Source: Bryobacterales bacterium
GTDB lineage: Bacteria; Acidobacteriota; Terriglobia; Bryobacterales; Bryobacteraceae
Assembly: GCA_016789755.1 (NCBI GenBank)
Contig: JAEUQG010000016.1
Span: forward strand, 1 to 33,540
Reading direction: 5' to 3'
DNA length: 33,540 bases
Shown one piece after another: positions 1 to 6,920 of this stretch. Within the stretch, counting starts at the first letter, position 1; every line of letters starts with the position of its first letter. Position numbers and translations under genes: made by a program. The notes under the pieces are model-generated. The model made no database searches. It saw only the letters and a list, made by a program, of their open reading frames with translations, and was not told the DNA's origin.

Positions 1-44
1 CTCGGACCTGTCCGCACGCCAGGGGGAATGGTAGGCTCAGTAGC

Positions 45-1577
45 ATGAGACAGACAGACAGCCGCCGCCGGTTTTTGGCGCAAACGGGCGCCTGGGCCGG
101 GTTGACCGCTTTGAATCCATGCGAGCGCGTGCTGGGCGCGCCCAAGTTTGCCGCGAACCCGTTTTCCCTGGGGGTGGCCTCGGGAGATTCCACCGCGGAT
201 GGCGTGGTCCTGTGGACGCGGCTGGCTCTCGATCCGGTGGCGGGTGGCGGCATGGCCCCCGAAGCCGTTGCCGTCGACTACCGCGTGGCGGCGGATGAGA
301 AGTTCGGCAACGTCGTGCGGCGGGGGAAGGCTACGGCTTCGCCCGATCTGGCGCATTCGGTGCATGTGGAATTGACCGGGCTGAAGCCGGGAAGCTGGTA
401 CTACTACCAGTTTTCGGCGGGCGGCTGGGAGAGCCCCGTGGCTCGAACGAGAACAGCCCCTGAGACTGCCGGCCGGCTGCGCTTCGCCTTTGCCTCCTGC
501 CAGCATTACGAGACCGGATACTACACGGCATACCAACACATGGCCGAAGAGGATCTGGACCTGGTGATCCATCTCGGAGACTACATTTACGAAGGTGGGA
601 TTTCCAAAGACCGGCCGCGCCGCCACAACAGCGCCGAGATCGTCTCCCTGAACGACTACCGTAACCGCTATGCGCTGTACAAAACCGATGAACTGTTGCA
701 GCGGGTGCATCAGCGGTTCCCTTGGATTGTGACCTGGGACGACCATGAAGTGGATAACGACTATGCCAACGACCATCCGGAAGACGGAATGGATCGTGGC
801 GCGTTTCTGGAGCGGCGGGCAGGCGCTTACCAGGCCTACTACGAGCACATGCCGTTGCGGCGGTCGTCCCTGCCGAAGGGCTCCAACATGCAGTTGTACC
901 GGCGCCTGCGCTACGGCAATCTGGGCGAGATTTTCGTGCTCGACACGCGGCAGTACCGCAGCAAAAAGCCTTGCGGCGGCGGGCTGGGGGCGATTTGCCC
1001 CGAAAGCACTGCCGCCGGGCAGTCGATTCTGGGCGCGGCCCAGCGCCGCTGGCTGCTCGAAGGGCTGGAAAAATCCGCGGGCAAGTGGAACCTGGTCGCC
1101 AACCAGGTCATGATGGCGTGGCTTGACCGCAAGCCGGGTCCGGAGATGGGCTACAGCATGGACAAGTGGACGGGCTACGCGGGGGAACTGAAAGCCGTGA
1201 TGGAGTACCTGGCGGCGAAAAAGGTGAAAAACTTCGTCGCCCTGACCGGGGATATTCATTCCAACTGGGCGGCCGATTTGAAGGTGGATTTCGCCCGCCC
1301 CGATTCGCGCACCGTGGGTGTGGAGTTCGTGGGGACATCGATTTCCTCGTCCGGCGACGGCGAGGACGGGCAGGACAAGGAGCAATCGGCGCGGGCCGAG
1401 AACCCGCACATACGGTTCCATAATCAGCAGCGGGGCTACGTGTCGTGCACGGCGGCGAAAGACCGGCTGCAGGCCGATTACCGCGTGGTCCCCTATGTCT
1501 CGAAGCCCGGCGCGCCCTTGCGGACAAGGGCCTCTTTTGTCGTCGAAGACGGCCGGGCGGGAATGGAAAAAGCCTGA
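45..1577 (+). CDS. phoD: Alkaline phosphatase D family protein (PhoD-like), Tat-exported
   Basis: Predicted secreted metallophosphoesterase of the PhoD family, which hydrolyses phosphomono- or diesters outside the cytoplasm. The 510-residue product starts with a twin-arginine signal (SRRRFLAQTG, about residues 6-15), so it should be exported folded with its metals. A beta-sandwich N-terminal PhoD domain (about 38-140) precedes the catalytic domain (about 145-490). Visible metal-site motifs are FASCQHYE, HLGDYIYEGG, TWDDHEVDNDYANDH and, near the C-terminus, LTGDIHSNWAADLK. These match the Asp/Asn/His ligands of PhoD enzymes. Length is normal for the family. No strong Shine-Dalgarno is adjacent to this ATG; an AGGGGG lies about 18 bases upstream. 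The following moaDE gene begins 40 bases downstream and is functionally unrelated. Family assignment is secure; the natural substrate is not. Confidence 0.93.
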   Translation: MRQTDSRRRFLAQTGAWAGLTALNPCERVLGAPKFAANPFSLGVASGDSTADGVVLWTRLALDPVAGGGMAPEAVAVDYRVAADEKFGNVVRRGKATASPDLAHSVHVELTGLKPGSWYYYQFSAGGWESPVARTRTAPETAGRLRFAFASCQHYETGYYTAYQHMAEEDLDLVIHLGDYIYEGGISKDRPRRHNSAEIVSLNDYRNRYALYKTDELLQRVHQRFPWIVTWDDHEVDNDYANDHPEDGMDRGAFLERRAGAYQAYYEHMPLRRSSLPKGSNMQLYRRLRYGNLGEIFVLDTRQYRSKKPCGGGLGAICPESTAAGQSILGAAQRRWLLEGLEKSAGKWNLVANQVMMAWLDRKPGPEMGYSMDKWTGYAGELKAVMEYLAAKKVKNFVALTGDIHSNWAADLKVDFARPDSRTVGVEFVGTSISSSGDGEDGQDKEQSARAENPHIRFHNQQRGYVSCTAAKDRLQADYRVVPYVSKPGAPLRTRASFVVEDGRAGMEKA

Positions 1578-1617
1578 AATCCAAAGAAGTTGGCGCGCGT
1601 CTGATAGGCTAGAAACT

Positions 1618-2334
1618 GTGCGCGTCCAAGTTCTGTTCTTCGGCGTGCTGAAGGACGTTACAGGCCTCTCCCGCGAGGATCTGGAAGTGAGTCCCGGCAG
1701 CCGTCTGGAATCCGTGTTCGACCACTACGCGGCGCTTCATCCGCGCCTGCGCGAGTTGTCGCCGAGCATCGTGGTGGCGCTGAACCGGCAGTTTGCCGCG
1801 CGTCAGGCGGCGGTGAGCGATGGCGACGAGATTGCGTTTCTGCCTCCCGTCAGCGGCGGCGCCGCCGGTTACACCCATCGGATTCGCGATGCCGAGGGGC
1901 ATTTCTTCGCCCTCACGCGGGACGCCATCGATGAGAAGGCCGTGCGCCGCGAATTGTTGCAGAATCGCGATGGCGCGGTGGTCGCGTTTGAAGGCGTGGT
2001 GCGCGACAACAGCAAGGGGCGCAAGACGCGCTATCTCGACTACGAATGCTATGAGCCGATGGCCATCGACGTTCTGGCCCGCATCGGGCGGGAGATTGCG
2101 GCCGCCCATCCCATCTCGCGCATCGCCATGGTGCACCGGCTGGGGAGAATGGAAATCAACGAGGCGAGCGTGGTGGTCATCGTCTGCTCGCCGCACCGCA
2201 AGGCCGCCTTCGACGCGGCTCTCGAAGGCATTAACCGGCTAAAGCGCACCGTGCCCATCTGGAAGAAGGAATACTTCGAGGATGGGGAAGTGTGGGTGGA
2301 GGGGGAATGGGACGACTCCATAGTCTCGCGCTGA
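1618..2334 (+). CDS. moaE: MoaD-MoaE fusion, molybdopterin synthase
   Basis: Both molybdopterin synthase subunits in one 238-residue chain. This enzyme inserts sulfur into cyclic pyranopterin monophosphate during molybdenum cofactor synthesis. Residues 1 to about 80 are a MoaD ubiquitin-like fold starting VRVQVLFFGVLKDVTG and ending FLPPVSGG. The rest is MoaE, with VVAFEGVVRDNSKGR, the YECYEPMA motif, HRLGRMEI and the lysine-bearing RTVPIWKKEYF. The start is the GTG at 1618: homology to MoaD begins there, and the open frame upstream overlaps the end of phoD without resembling anything. In separate MoaD proteins the C-terminal Gly-Gly must be free for thiocarboxylation. Here it is internal, so either proteolytic cleavage after Gly-Gly (as reported for mycobacterial MoaX) or a separate MoaD is needed. 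The stop overlaps the next gene. Confidence 0.93.
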   Translation: MRVQVLFFGVLKDVTGLSREDLEVSPGSRLESVFDHYAALHPRLRELSPSIVVALNRQFAARQAAVSDGDEIAFLPPVSGGAAGYTHRIRDAEGHFFALTRDAIDEKAVRRELLQNRDGAVVAFEGVVRDNSKGRKTRYLDYECYEPMAIDVLARIGREIAAAHPISRIAMVHRLGRMEINEASVVVIVCSPHRKAAFDAALEGINRLKRTVPIWKKEYFEDGEVWVEGEWDDSIVSR

Positions 2335-3200
2335 TCCCCTTCGCCGCGGCGCTGGCGCAGGAGCCACAGAGGCCGGTGTTCCGGTCCGATGTGAAGCTGG
2401 TGCGTCTGCTCGCCACGGTGAAGGATCTCAACGGGACACTGGTGGGCGGGCTCGACAAGAACGACTTCACCATTCTCGACAACGGCGTCAAGCAGGAGAT
2501 CGCGGTCTTTGAGCGCTACACCGAGCAACCCCTGTCGATTGCCGTGTTGCTGGATACCAGCGCGTCCATCGCCAAGGATCTGAAGTTCGCTACGGCGTCC
2601 TTGAAGCGGTTCCTGCATGCCGTGATTCAGGACGGCAATCCGCGCGATGAGGCGGCGCTGTTCACCTTCAATCACGACGTGCGGCAGCACACCGGCTTCA
2701 CGCGCCGCATCCAGCAGATTGAGGACCGCGTGAAACCGTTGAAGGCGGAAGCGGGCACCTCGCTCTACGATGCCATCTACCTGGCCGCGCAGAGCCTGGA
2801 ATCGCGCGAAGGGCGGCGCGTATTGGTGATTGTGACCGACGGCGGCGACACCACCAGCCACTACCGCTATCACGATGCTCTCAAGGCGGCGCACCTCGCC
2901 GACGCTCCCATTTATTCGCTGTTGCTGATGCCGATTCTCAACGATGTGGGGCGCAACATCGGCGGCGAGAATGCGCTCACCACCCTGGGCCAAAGCACCG
3001 GCGGGCGCCTGTTCACGCCCACCGTGGGCGCGGAACTCGATCAGGCCCTGGCAGAGATCCTCAAGGATCTGCGCACGCAGTATTCGATCGGCTATTACCC
3101 GAAGAACATCCCTGTTACAAAAGAGAAATTTCACTCCATCCGCCTCGATCTGCCGCGTCGCGATTTGCGGGCGGTGACACGCAGCGGATATTATGAGTAA
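2307..3200 (+). CDS. VWFA-related Acidobacterial domain protein, secreted
   Basis: A 297-residue secreted von Willebrand factor A-domain protein matching the lineage-specific 'VWFA-related Acidobacterial domain' family. A short signal peptide (about residues 1-18, LALIPFAAALAQ) is followed by a conserved preface (VRLLATVKDLNGTLVGG and DFTILDNGVKQEI). The VWA fold begins at the MIDAS motif LLDTSASIAKD and continues through VIVTDGGDT; the end is RAVTRSGYYE. Metal-dependent protein binding in the periplasm or at the surface is the family expectation, but the partner is unknown. I chose the ATG at 2307 because a GGAGGGGGA purine run lies directly upstream. A GTG at 2292 would add five glycine-rich residues before the signal peptide. 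The start overlaps the end of moaDE by 28 bases, suggesting translational coupling with no obvious functional link. Confidence 0.9.
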   Translation: MGRLHSLALIPFAAALAQEPQRPVFRSDVKLVRLLATVKDLNGTLVGGLDKNDFTILDNGVKQEIAVFERYTEQPLSIAVLLDTSASIAKDLKFATASLKRFLHAVIQDGNPRDEAALFTFNHDVRQHTGFTRRIQQIEDRVKPLKAEAGTSLYDAIYLAAQSLESREGRRVLVIVTDGGDTTSHYRYHDALKAAHLADAPIYSLLLMPILNDVGRNIGGENALTTLGQSTGGRLFTPTVGAELDQALAEILKDLRTQYSIGYYPKNIPVTKEKFHSIRLDLPRRDLRAVTRSGYYE

Positions 3201-3214
3201 CGCAAAGGTCCCCG

Positions 3215-3451
3215 ATGCCCCTACCCATCCCAGTCAAGAAACAGAAGCCGCAGGAGCAGACCGGCGAGGAACCGAAGTACCTCAAGGCGCTGATTGAAGC
3301 GAAGTCTCCCGTGCGCGTGAAGCTGGTGGACGATTCCGAGGTGGAAGGCACCATCGAATATTACGATGCCGCTTTCATCCGGTTGACCCGGAATGGGGAG
3401 CCGAATCTCTTCCTATTCAAACATTTCATCAAATACATTGCGGAGCTGTAA
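3215..3451 (+). CDS. hfq: Hfq-like Sm-fold RNA-binding protein (divergent)
   Basis: A 78-residue protein whose residues 21-78 align over the whole Hfq Sm fold. YLKALIEAKSPVRVKLVDD corresponds to the Hfq N-terminal helix and Sm1 start, VEGTIEYYDAAFIRL to Sm1, and LFLFKHFIKYIAEL to the Sm2 YKH-type motif. Hfq forms hexameric rings that pair small RNAs with mRNAs. By hand alignment with E. coli Hfq, the Asp of Sm1 and the Lys-His of Sm2 are kept. The Gln-Phe pair of the proximal RNA face reads Ala-Ala, and no Gln8 equivalent is obvious. A 20-residue Pro/Lys/Glu-rich N-terminal extension is present and the usual long acidic C-terminal tail is absent. The gene lies 14 bases after the VWA gene and 9 before the phosphatase, probably cotranscribed. 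It could be a specialised Sm paralogue instead of canonical Hfq. Confidence 0.8.
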   Translation: MPLPIPVKKQKPQEQTGEEPKYLKALIEAKSPVRVKLVDDSEVEGTIEYYDAAFIRLTRNGEPNLFLFKHFIKYIAEL

Positions 3452-3460
3452 GAAAACCGG

Positions 3461-4276
3461 ATGAGCCGTTCATTTCTGGATAGCGCGGTGGAGATCGCGC
3501 GGGAATCGGGAGCGCTGCTGTCCCATTTCCTGGAACGCCGCGTAGGCTTCGAGTTGAAGGGCGACTACGATCTGGTGACCGAAGCCGACCGCGCCAGCGA
3601 GCGCCTGATTGTGGAGCGGCTGCGGTCCTGGTTTCCGGCCCATGGCATTGTGGCCGAAGAAGGCGGCGGGCACGATGGCGCGTCGGACTACCGCTGGTAT
3701 GTCGATCCGCTGGACGGGACGACGAATTTCGCGCACGGCTATCCGGTGTTCAACGTGACGCTGGCCCTGGAGCATGCCGGGCAAATGATCTGCGGCGTGA
3801 TCTTCGATCCCGTGCGGCAGGAGATGTTCACCGCCGAGCGCGGCGGCGGCGCCTATTTGAACAACCGCCGGATTTCCGTTTCGAAGACCGCCACGCTGGC
3901 CGATACGCTGGTGGCCACCGGGTTCCCCAGCCGCAAACGGCACTTGAATTACAACGTGCATTTCTATCATCAACTGGCGATGGGCACGCATGGAGTGCGG
4001 CGCGGCGGCGCGGCGGCGATCGATCTGGCCTACGTCGCTTGCGGACGGCTGGATGCGTTCTGGGAGTTTACGCTAAATCCCTGGGATATGGCGGCGGGAA
4101 TGCTGCTGGTGGAGGAAGCGGGCGGCAGGACATCCGATATGACCGGCGGCCCGGCCCATCTGCGTTCTCCGCACGTGGTGGCCGACAACGGGCATGTGCA
4201 CGAAGAATTGATCGGCCTGTTCGGCGAGATTTTCGCCAACAGCTACCGGTATCCATTGCCCGTGGTATCGCGGTAA
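3461..4276 (+). CDS. suhB: Inositol monophosphatase family protein
   Basis: A 271-residue Mg-dependent, Li-sensitive phosphatase of the IMPase/SuhB family, which dephosphorylates inositol-1-phosphate or related sugar and nucleotide phosphates in the cytoplasm. All family signatures are visible: the EAD metal region (LVTEADRASE), the Glu-Glu motif (IVAEEGGG), the WYVDPLDGTTNFAHGYP signature carrying the metal aspartates and the catalytic loop, and the C-terminal WDMAAGMLLVEEAGG. Length is normal. It is the last gene of the first plus-strand group, 9 bases after the Hfq-like gene. SuhB symbol is by family resemblance; the physiological substrate could also be histidinol phosphate or fructose-1,6-bisphosphate. 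Confidence 0.92.
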   Translation: MSRSFLDSAVEIARESGALLSHFLERRVGFELKGDYDLVTEADRASERLIVERLRSWFPAHGIVAEEGGGHDGASDYRWYVDPLDGTTNFAHGYPVFNVTLALEHAGQMICGVIFDPVRQEMFTAERGGGAYLNNRRISVSKTATLADTLVATGFPSRKRHLNYNVHFYHQLAMGTHGVRRGGAAAIDLAYVACGRLDAFWEFTLNPWDMAAGMLLVEEAGGRTSDMTGGPAHLRSPHVVADNGHVHEELIGLFGEIFANSYRYPLPVVSR

Positions 4277-4336
4277 ATCCCTGGAGAAACTTGCCGCCTC
4301 GCCGCATTGTCTTGAGATCAACTCAGGAGCGTTATA

Positions 4337-4360
4337 GAAAGCTTCGTCCAGTAGGCTTTC
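4337..4360 (+). terminator. Weak hairpin between convergent genes
   Basis: GAAAGC (4337-4342) can pair with GCTTTC (4355-4360) across a 12-base loop, followed by a pyrimidine-rich CTTTCTTTC. It sits in the 91-base gap between the convergent suhB-like and AraC-type genes, where a terminator is expected. The stem is short and the T-run is broken, so the call is tentative. Confidence 0.25.
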
Positions 4361-4367
4361 CTTTCTT

Positions 4368-5213
4368 TCAGCTCACCGGCAGGCAGATATCCGTTTGATT
4401 CATACGGTGCGTCAGCGTGATGCGCGTGGCGCGATAAATTTCCACGGCGGGGAGCCCGATCAGACGGTGGTTGGGCAGCGCGAGCGCCCGCGGAAAGATC
4501 TGCGCATAGGCTTCCGGAAGCGTGTCGTAGGGGCCGGCGTGCGTGGTCACGGCGAATTCTCCGCCCGGCAGCCATTGGTGGGCGATGACGCCTTCCGGTG
4601 CGAAGGGCCCGGCGACTTCCAAGGCCGCATCGAAGCGCAGCTTTTCGGGCGGAGTGAGCGCCGGCGAATCGTGGCCGATGCCGAGCCAGACGGCCGGGCC
4701 CGGCAAACGCCGCGCGGCGCGCCATTGCTCCAGTTGATCGAACAGCGATTCGGGCACCGCTTCGTACGGACCCGTATGCCGGACGAAGGCGACGTGCATC
4801 GGGCGGAGGCGGATCACTTTCGTCGCTGAAATGGCGAACTGGGCCGGCACGGGCGCCGTGGGCTGTTGTTCCTGCTCTGCCGCCTGTTCCCGGATCCACT
4901 GGCGATAGTCGCTGGGAGGCTGCCCGTAGTGGCGGCGGAAGGCTCGCGTGAACGTCTCGTGGTTCTGGAAACCGCAATCGAGTGCGATTTCAAGCAGCGG
5001 TGTTTCGTGCAGCAACAGGCGGAATGCCGCGCGCTCCATGCGCAGGCGCTGCGTGTAGGCTTTCGGTGTTTCCCCCACGATGGCCCGGAACAGCCGCTGC
5101 AGGTGGAACGGCGAAAGCCCGGCTTTGGCGCTCAGCGCCGTGAGACTCAGGTCGCTTTCCAGGTTCGCTTGGATGTGGACCAGCAGCGGCAGCAGCGTTT
5201 CCCAGTCAGGCAT
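4368..5213 (-). CDS. AraC-family regulator with GyrI-like effector-binding domain
   Basis: A 281-residue transcription factor. The N-terminal domain (about 1-105) has two AraC-type helix-turn-helix units: LSLTALSAKAGLSPFHLQRL, and LEIALDCGFQNHETFTRAFR ending in the typical FRRHYGQPPSDYRQW. A GyrI-like (SOUL/BmrR-type) small-molecule-binding domain follows (about 120-275), with the repeated VAFVRHTGPYEAVPE and FAVTTHAGPYDTLPEAY elements typical of these proteins. Such regulators resemble Rob and sense small hydrophobic ligands. I chose ATG 5213, which has GGAG nine bases upstream. A TTG at 5228 would add five residues. The start overlaps by 8 bases the stop of the small membrane protein upstream, so the two are probably cotranslated. 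Ligand and targets are unknown. Confidence 0.9.
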   Translation of the reverse strand: MPDWETLLPLLVHIQANLESDLSLTALSAKAGLSPFHLQRLFRAIVGETPKAYTQRLRMERAAFRLLLHETPLLEIALDCGFQNHETFTRAFRRHYGQPPSDYRQWIREQAAEQEQQPTAPVPAQFAISATKVIRLRPMHVAFVRHTGPYEAVPESLFDQLEQWRAARRLPGPAVWLGIGHDSPALTPPEKLRFDAALEVAGPFAPEGVIAHQWLPGGEFAVTTHAGPYDTLPEAYAQIFPRALALPNHRLIGLPAVEIYRATRITLTHRMNQTDICLPVS

Positions 5214-5583
5214 TGGATTTCGCTCCAAGGTAGCAGCCGAGAAACTTCGATGCGAAGTTCACCGGGAAGAACCAGCCCGGCAGGTGCGAGATGTCGTTCG
5301 TCGCCAGCACGGGAATCTCGATGGCGCAGTAGACGGCAAAGACGCCGTAGGCGGCATAGCGCGCGCGCGGGGCGATGAAGCGGCAGGCGGCATAGAAGAA
5401 CGGCAGGCCCGTGAACAACGATACGTACGGGCTGGCGGCTTTCGCGTAAGCGCGGTAGTAGCCGGCTTCGTGGCCCGTGTCGATCAAATAGCTGTAGAAG
5501 GCCACCCAGGCGAAGGCCGCGGCGATCAGGGCGATCTCCGCGGCGAGAACGGTGAGGACGATGCGCAAGGCTTGACGGAGCAT
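5206..5583 (-). CDS. Small membrane protein, function unknown
   Basis: A 125-residue protein with about four predicted transmembrane segments: residues about 7-32 (IVLTVLAAEIALIAAAFAW), about 50-68 (YVSLFTGLPFFYAACRF), about 74-95 (AYGVFAVYCAIEIPVLA) and a shorter one near the C-terminus (FASKFLGCYLGAK). No catalytic motif is visible and I do not recognise the family. Its stop overlaps the start of the AraC/GyrI-type regulator, and it lies 47 bases downstream of a substrate-binding lipoprotein on the same strand. Coupling to the regulator suggests a shared physiological role, perhaps sensing or exporting the regulator's ligand, but that is inference. Hydrophobic codon content and tight packing support a real gene. 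Confidence 0.75.
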   Translation of the reverse strand: MLRQALRIVLTVLAAEIALIAAAFAWVAFYSYLIDTGHEAGYYRAYAKAASPYVSLFTGLPFFYAACRFIAPRARYAAYGVFAVYCAIEIPVLATNDISHLPGWFFPVNFASKFLGCYLGAKSNA

Positions 5584-5630
5584 TGCTCGATTGTATGGCG
5601 GCGCGCGCGGCGAGTCTTGACGTTTCTTGC

Positions 5631-6593
5631 TTAGTGGGCCGCCGCTGCGCCCTTGAGGTACTTCTGAATGTCGGGGAACAGCAGTTCCTTCACGTCCGGC
5701 TTGTCGAGATCTTCAGGCCTGACCAGACTTGCGCCGGAGTCGATCAGCGTGGGGGGCTTTTCACCCTTCAGATGCAACCCGATCGCTTTCGTCGATTCGT
5801 AGCCCATTTTGAATGGGTTCTGCACCACGATGGAATCGATCCAGCCGGCCTTCATGTCGGCAATCAACTGCTCGGACGCATCGAAGGCCACCAGCCGCAC
5901 GGCCTTGGCGTTGCGCGATTTCAGAGCTTGCACCGCGCCCGCGGAACTCGATTCGTTGTCGGCGAAGAGGCCGGCTAGGTCGGGATGGGCGGTGAGCACA
6001 TTCTCGGTGACGGCCATTGCTTTGGCCCGGTCTGCCATGCCGAACTGCAGACCGACGATGTTCACGCCGGGAAAATTGCTGCGCATCTCGTCTTGGAAGC
6101 CGTGCTCGCGCTCCATCGTGGACGCGCTGCCCGGCATGAATCCGATCACCGCCACCTTGCCCTTGCCGCCGATCGCTTCCCCCAGCCGGCGCGCGGCCAT
6201 CCGTCCCCCTTCTTCGTTGTTGGTGGCGACGTAGGAGATGCGTTGCTGCGTGTCGATTCCGGAATCGAAGATCGAAACCGGCACTCCCGCTTTCGCGGCG
6301 CGCTCCACCACCGCGACCAGCGCTTTCTTATCGACCGGAGCGAGGACGATCCCGGCCAGCTTGCGGTTGACCATCGAATCGACGATCTCAATCTGGCGGC
6401 TGGAGTCGATCTCGAGCGTGGGGGCGTTCCATTCGACCTCGAAGCCGTATTCCTGCGCGGCCTTCACGGCCCCGGCGTGGACGGTCTGCCAGAAGATGTG
6501 ATTGGCGCCTTTCGGGACCACTCCCACGACGGTCTTGTGCTCACGGGCACAGGAGGCGAGCAGGAGCATCGAAAGGAGCGAAACAAGACGCAT
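5631..6593 (-). CDS. Sugar-binding lipoprotein (RbsB-like periplasmic binding protein)
   Basis: A 320-residue substrate-binding protein of the ribose/galactose type. A lipoprotein signal is clear (LLSMLLLASC, lipobox LASC, Cys at about residue 15), so the protein should be anchored in a membrane. The mature part has the two-lobed fold: VVGVVPKGANHIFWQTVHAG, the IVDSMVNRKLAGIVLAPVD segment, VPVSIFDSGIDT, SYVATNNEEGG, and GLFADNESSSAGAVQAL with LVAFDASEQ. These are the usual ligand-contact loops. The normal partners (ATPase and permease) are not on either side, so it is an orphan here. It may serve a transporter elsewhere or act as a sensor input. It lies upstream of the small membrane protein and AraC-type gene on the same strand. 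Its ATG is only 17 bases from the divergent Rieske gene. Confidence 0.9.
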   Translation of the reverse strand: MRLVSLLSMLLLASCAREHKTVVGVVPKGANHIFWQTVHAGAVKAAQEYGFEVEWNAPTLEIDSSRQIEIVDSMVNRKLAGIVLAPVDKKALVAVVERAAKAGVPVSIFDSGIDTQQRISYVATNNEEGGRMAARRLGEAIGGKGKVAVIGFMPGSASTMEREHGFQDEMRSNFPGVNIVGLQFGMADRAKAMAVTENVLTAHPDLAGLFADNESSSAGAVQALKSRNAKAVRLVAFDASEQLIADMKAGWIDSIVVQNPFKMGYESTKAIGLHLKGEKPPTLIDSGASLVRPEDLDKPDVKELLFPDIQKYLKGAAAAH

Positions 6594-6602
6594 GGTAGGT
6601 TA

Positions 6603-6608
6603 ATTGTA
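6603..6608 (-). promoter_or_regulatory. Candidate -10 element (TACAAT) of the binding-protein gene
   Basis: On the minus strand TACAAT lies nine bases before the ATG of the sugar-binding lipoprotein, inside the 17-base gap separating it from the divergent Rieske gene. Neither gene has a visible Shine-Dalgarno in this gap. With usual spacing, transcription would begin at or one or two bases before the ATG, giving a leaderless mRNA. No convincing -35 hexamer is visible. Inference from spacing only. Confidence 0.3.
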
Positions 6609-6610
6609 GT

Positions 6611-6916
6611 ATGGCTTTTCGTCCGGTCTGTACTGTGGGCCAGTTGCCTCCGGGCGGGCTCACAGAGATCCTCATTGAAGATAAATCGATCGCTCTTTGC
6701 AACGTCGATGGCCAGTTTCATGCCATCGAGGGTGTGTGCCCGCATCGTAACGCTCCGCTGGGGCAGGGAGCGCTGCACGGCAAGATGGTCGTTTGTCCCT
6801 GGCATGCATGGGAGTTCGATTGCACCACCGGGCAACACGACTACAACCCGAGCATCGCCGTGGCCACCTACGCCGTGAAGGTGGAAGGCGAAGACATCCT
6901 GGTGGACATCGACTGA
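6611..6916 (+). CDS. Rieske [2Fe-2S] ferredoxin
   Basis: A 101-residue soluble Rieske protein. The two cluster-binding motifs are CPHRNAPLGQG (Cys-X-His) and VVCPWHAWEFD (Cys-X2-His), separated by the normal 16-18 residues. The pattern and length are those of ferredoxin components of ring-hydroxylating dioxygenases or NirD-like proteins, which carry one electron between a reductase and an oxygenase. There is no signal peptide, so it should act in the cytoplasm. No oxygenase or reductase gene is nearby. It is separated from mutM by 4 bases and certainly cotranscribed with it. A role in redox supply linked to DNA repair is conceivable but unproven. Confidence 0.93.
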   Translation: MAFRPVCTVGQLPPGGLTEILIEDKSIALCNVDGQFHAIEGVCPHRNAPLGQGALHGKMVVCPWHAWEFDCTTGQHDYNPSIAVATYAVKVEGEDILVDID

Positions 6917-6920
6917 AAAC

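Noticed and set aside
1..44. Possible promoter or partial gene at the window start
   Set aside because: Too short to judge; no hexamers or coding signal seen.
1318..1617. Longer N-terminus for the MoaD-MoaE protein
   Set aside because: The upstream part lies inside phoD in another frame and has no MoaD similarity; the fold begins at the GTG at 1618.
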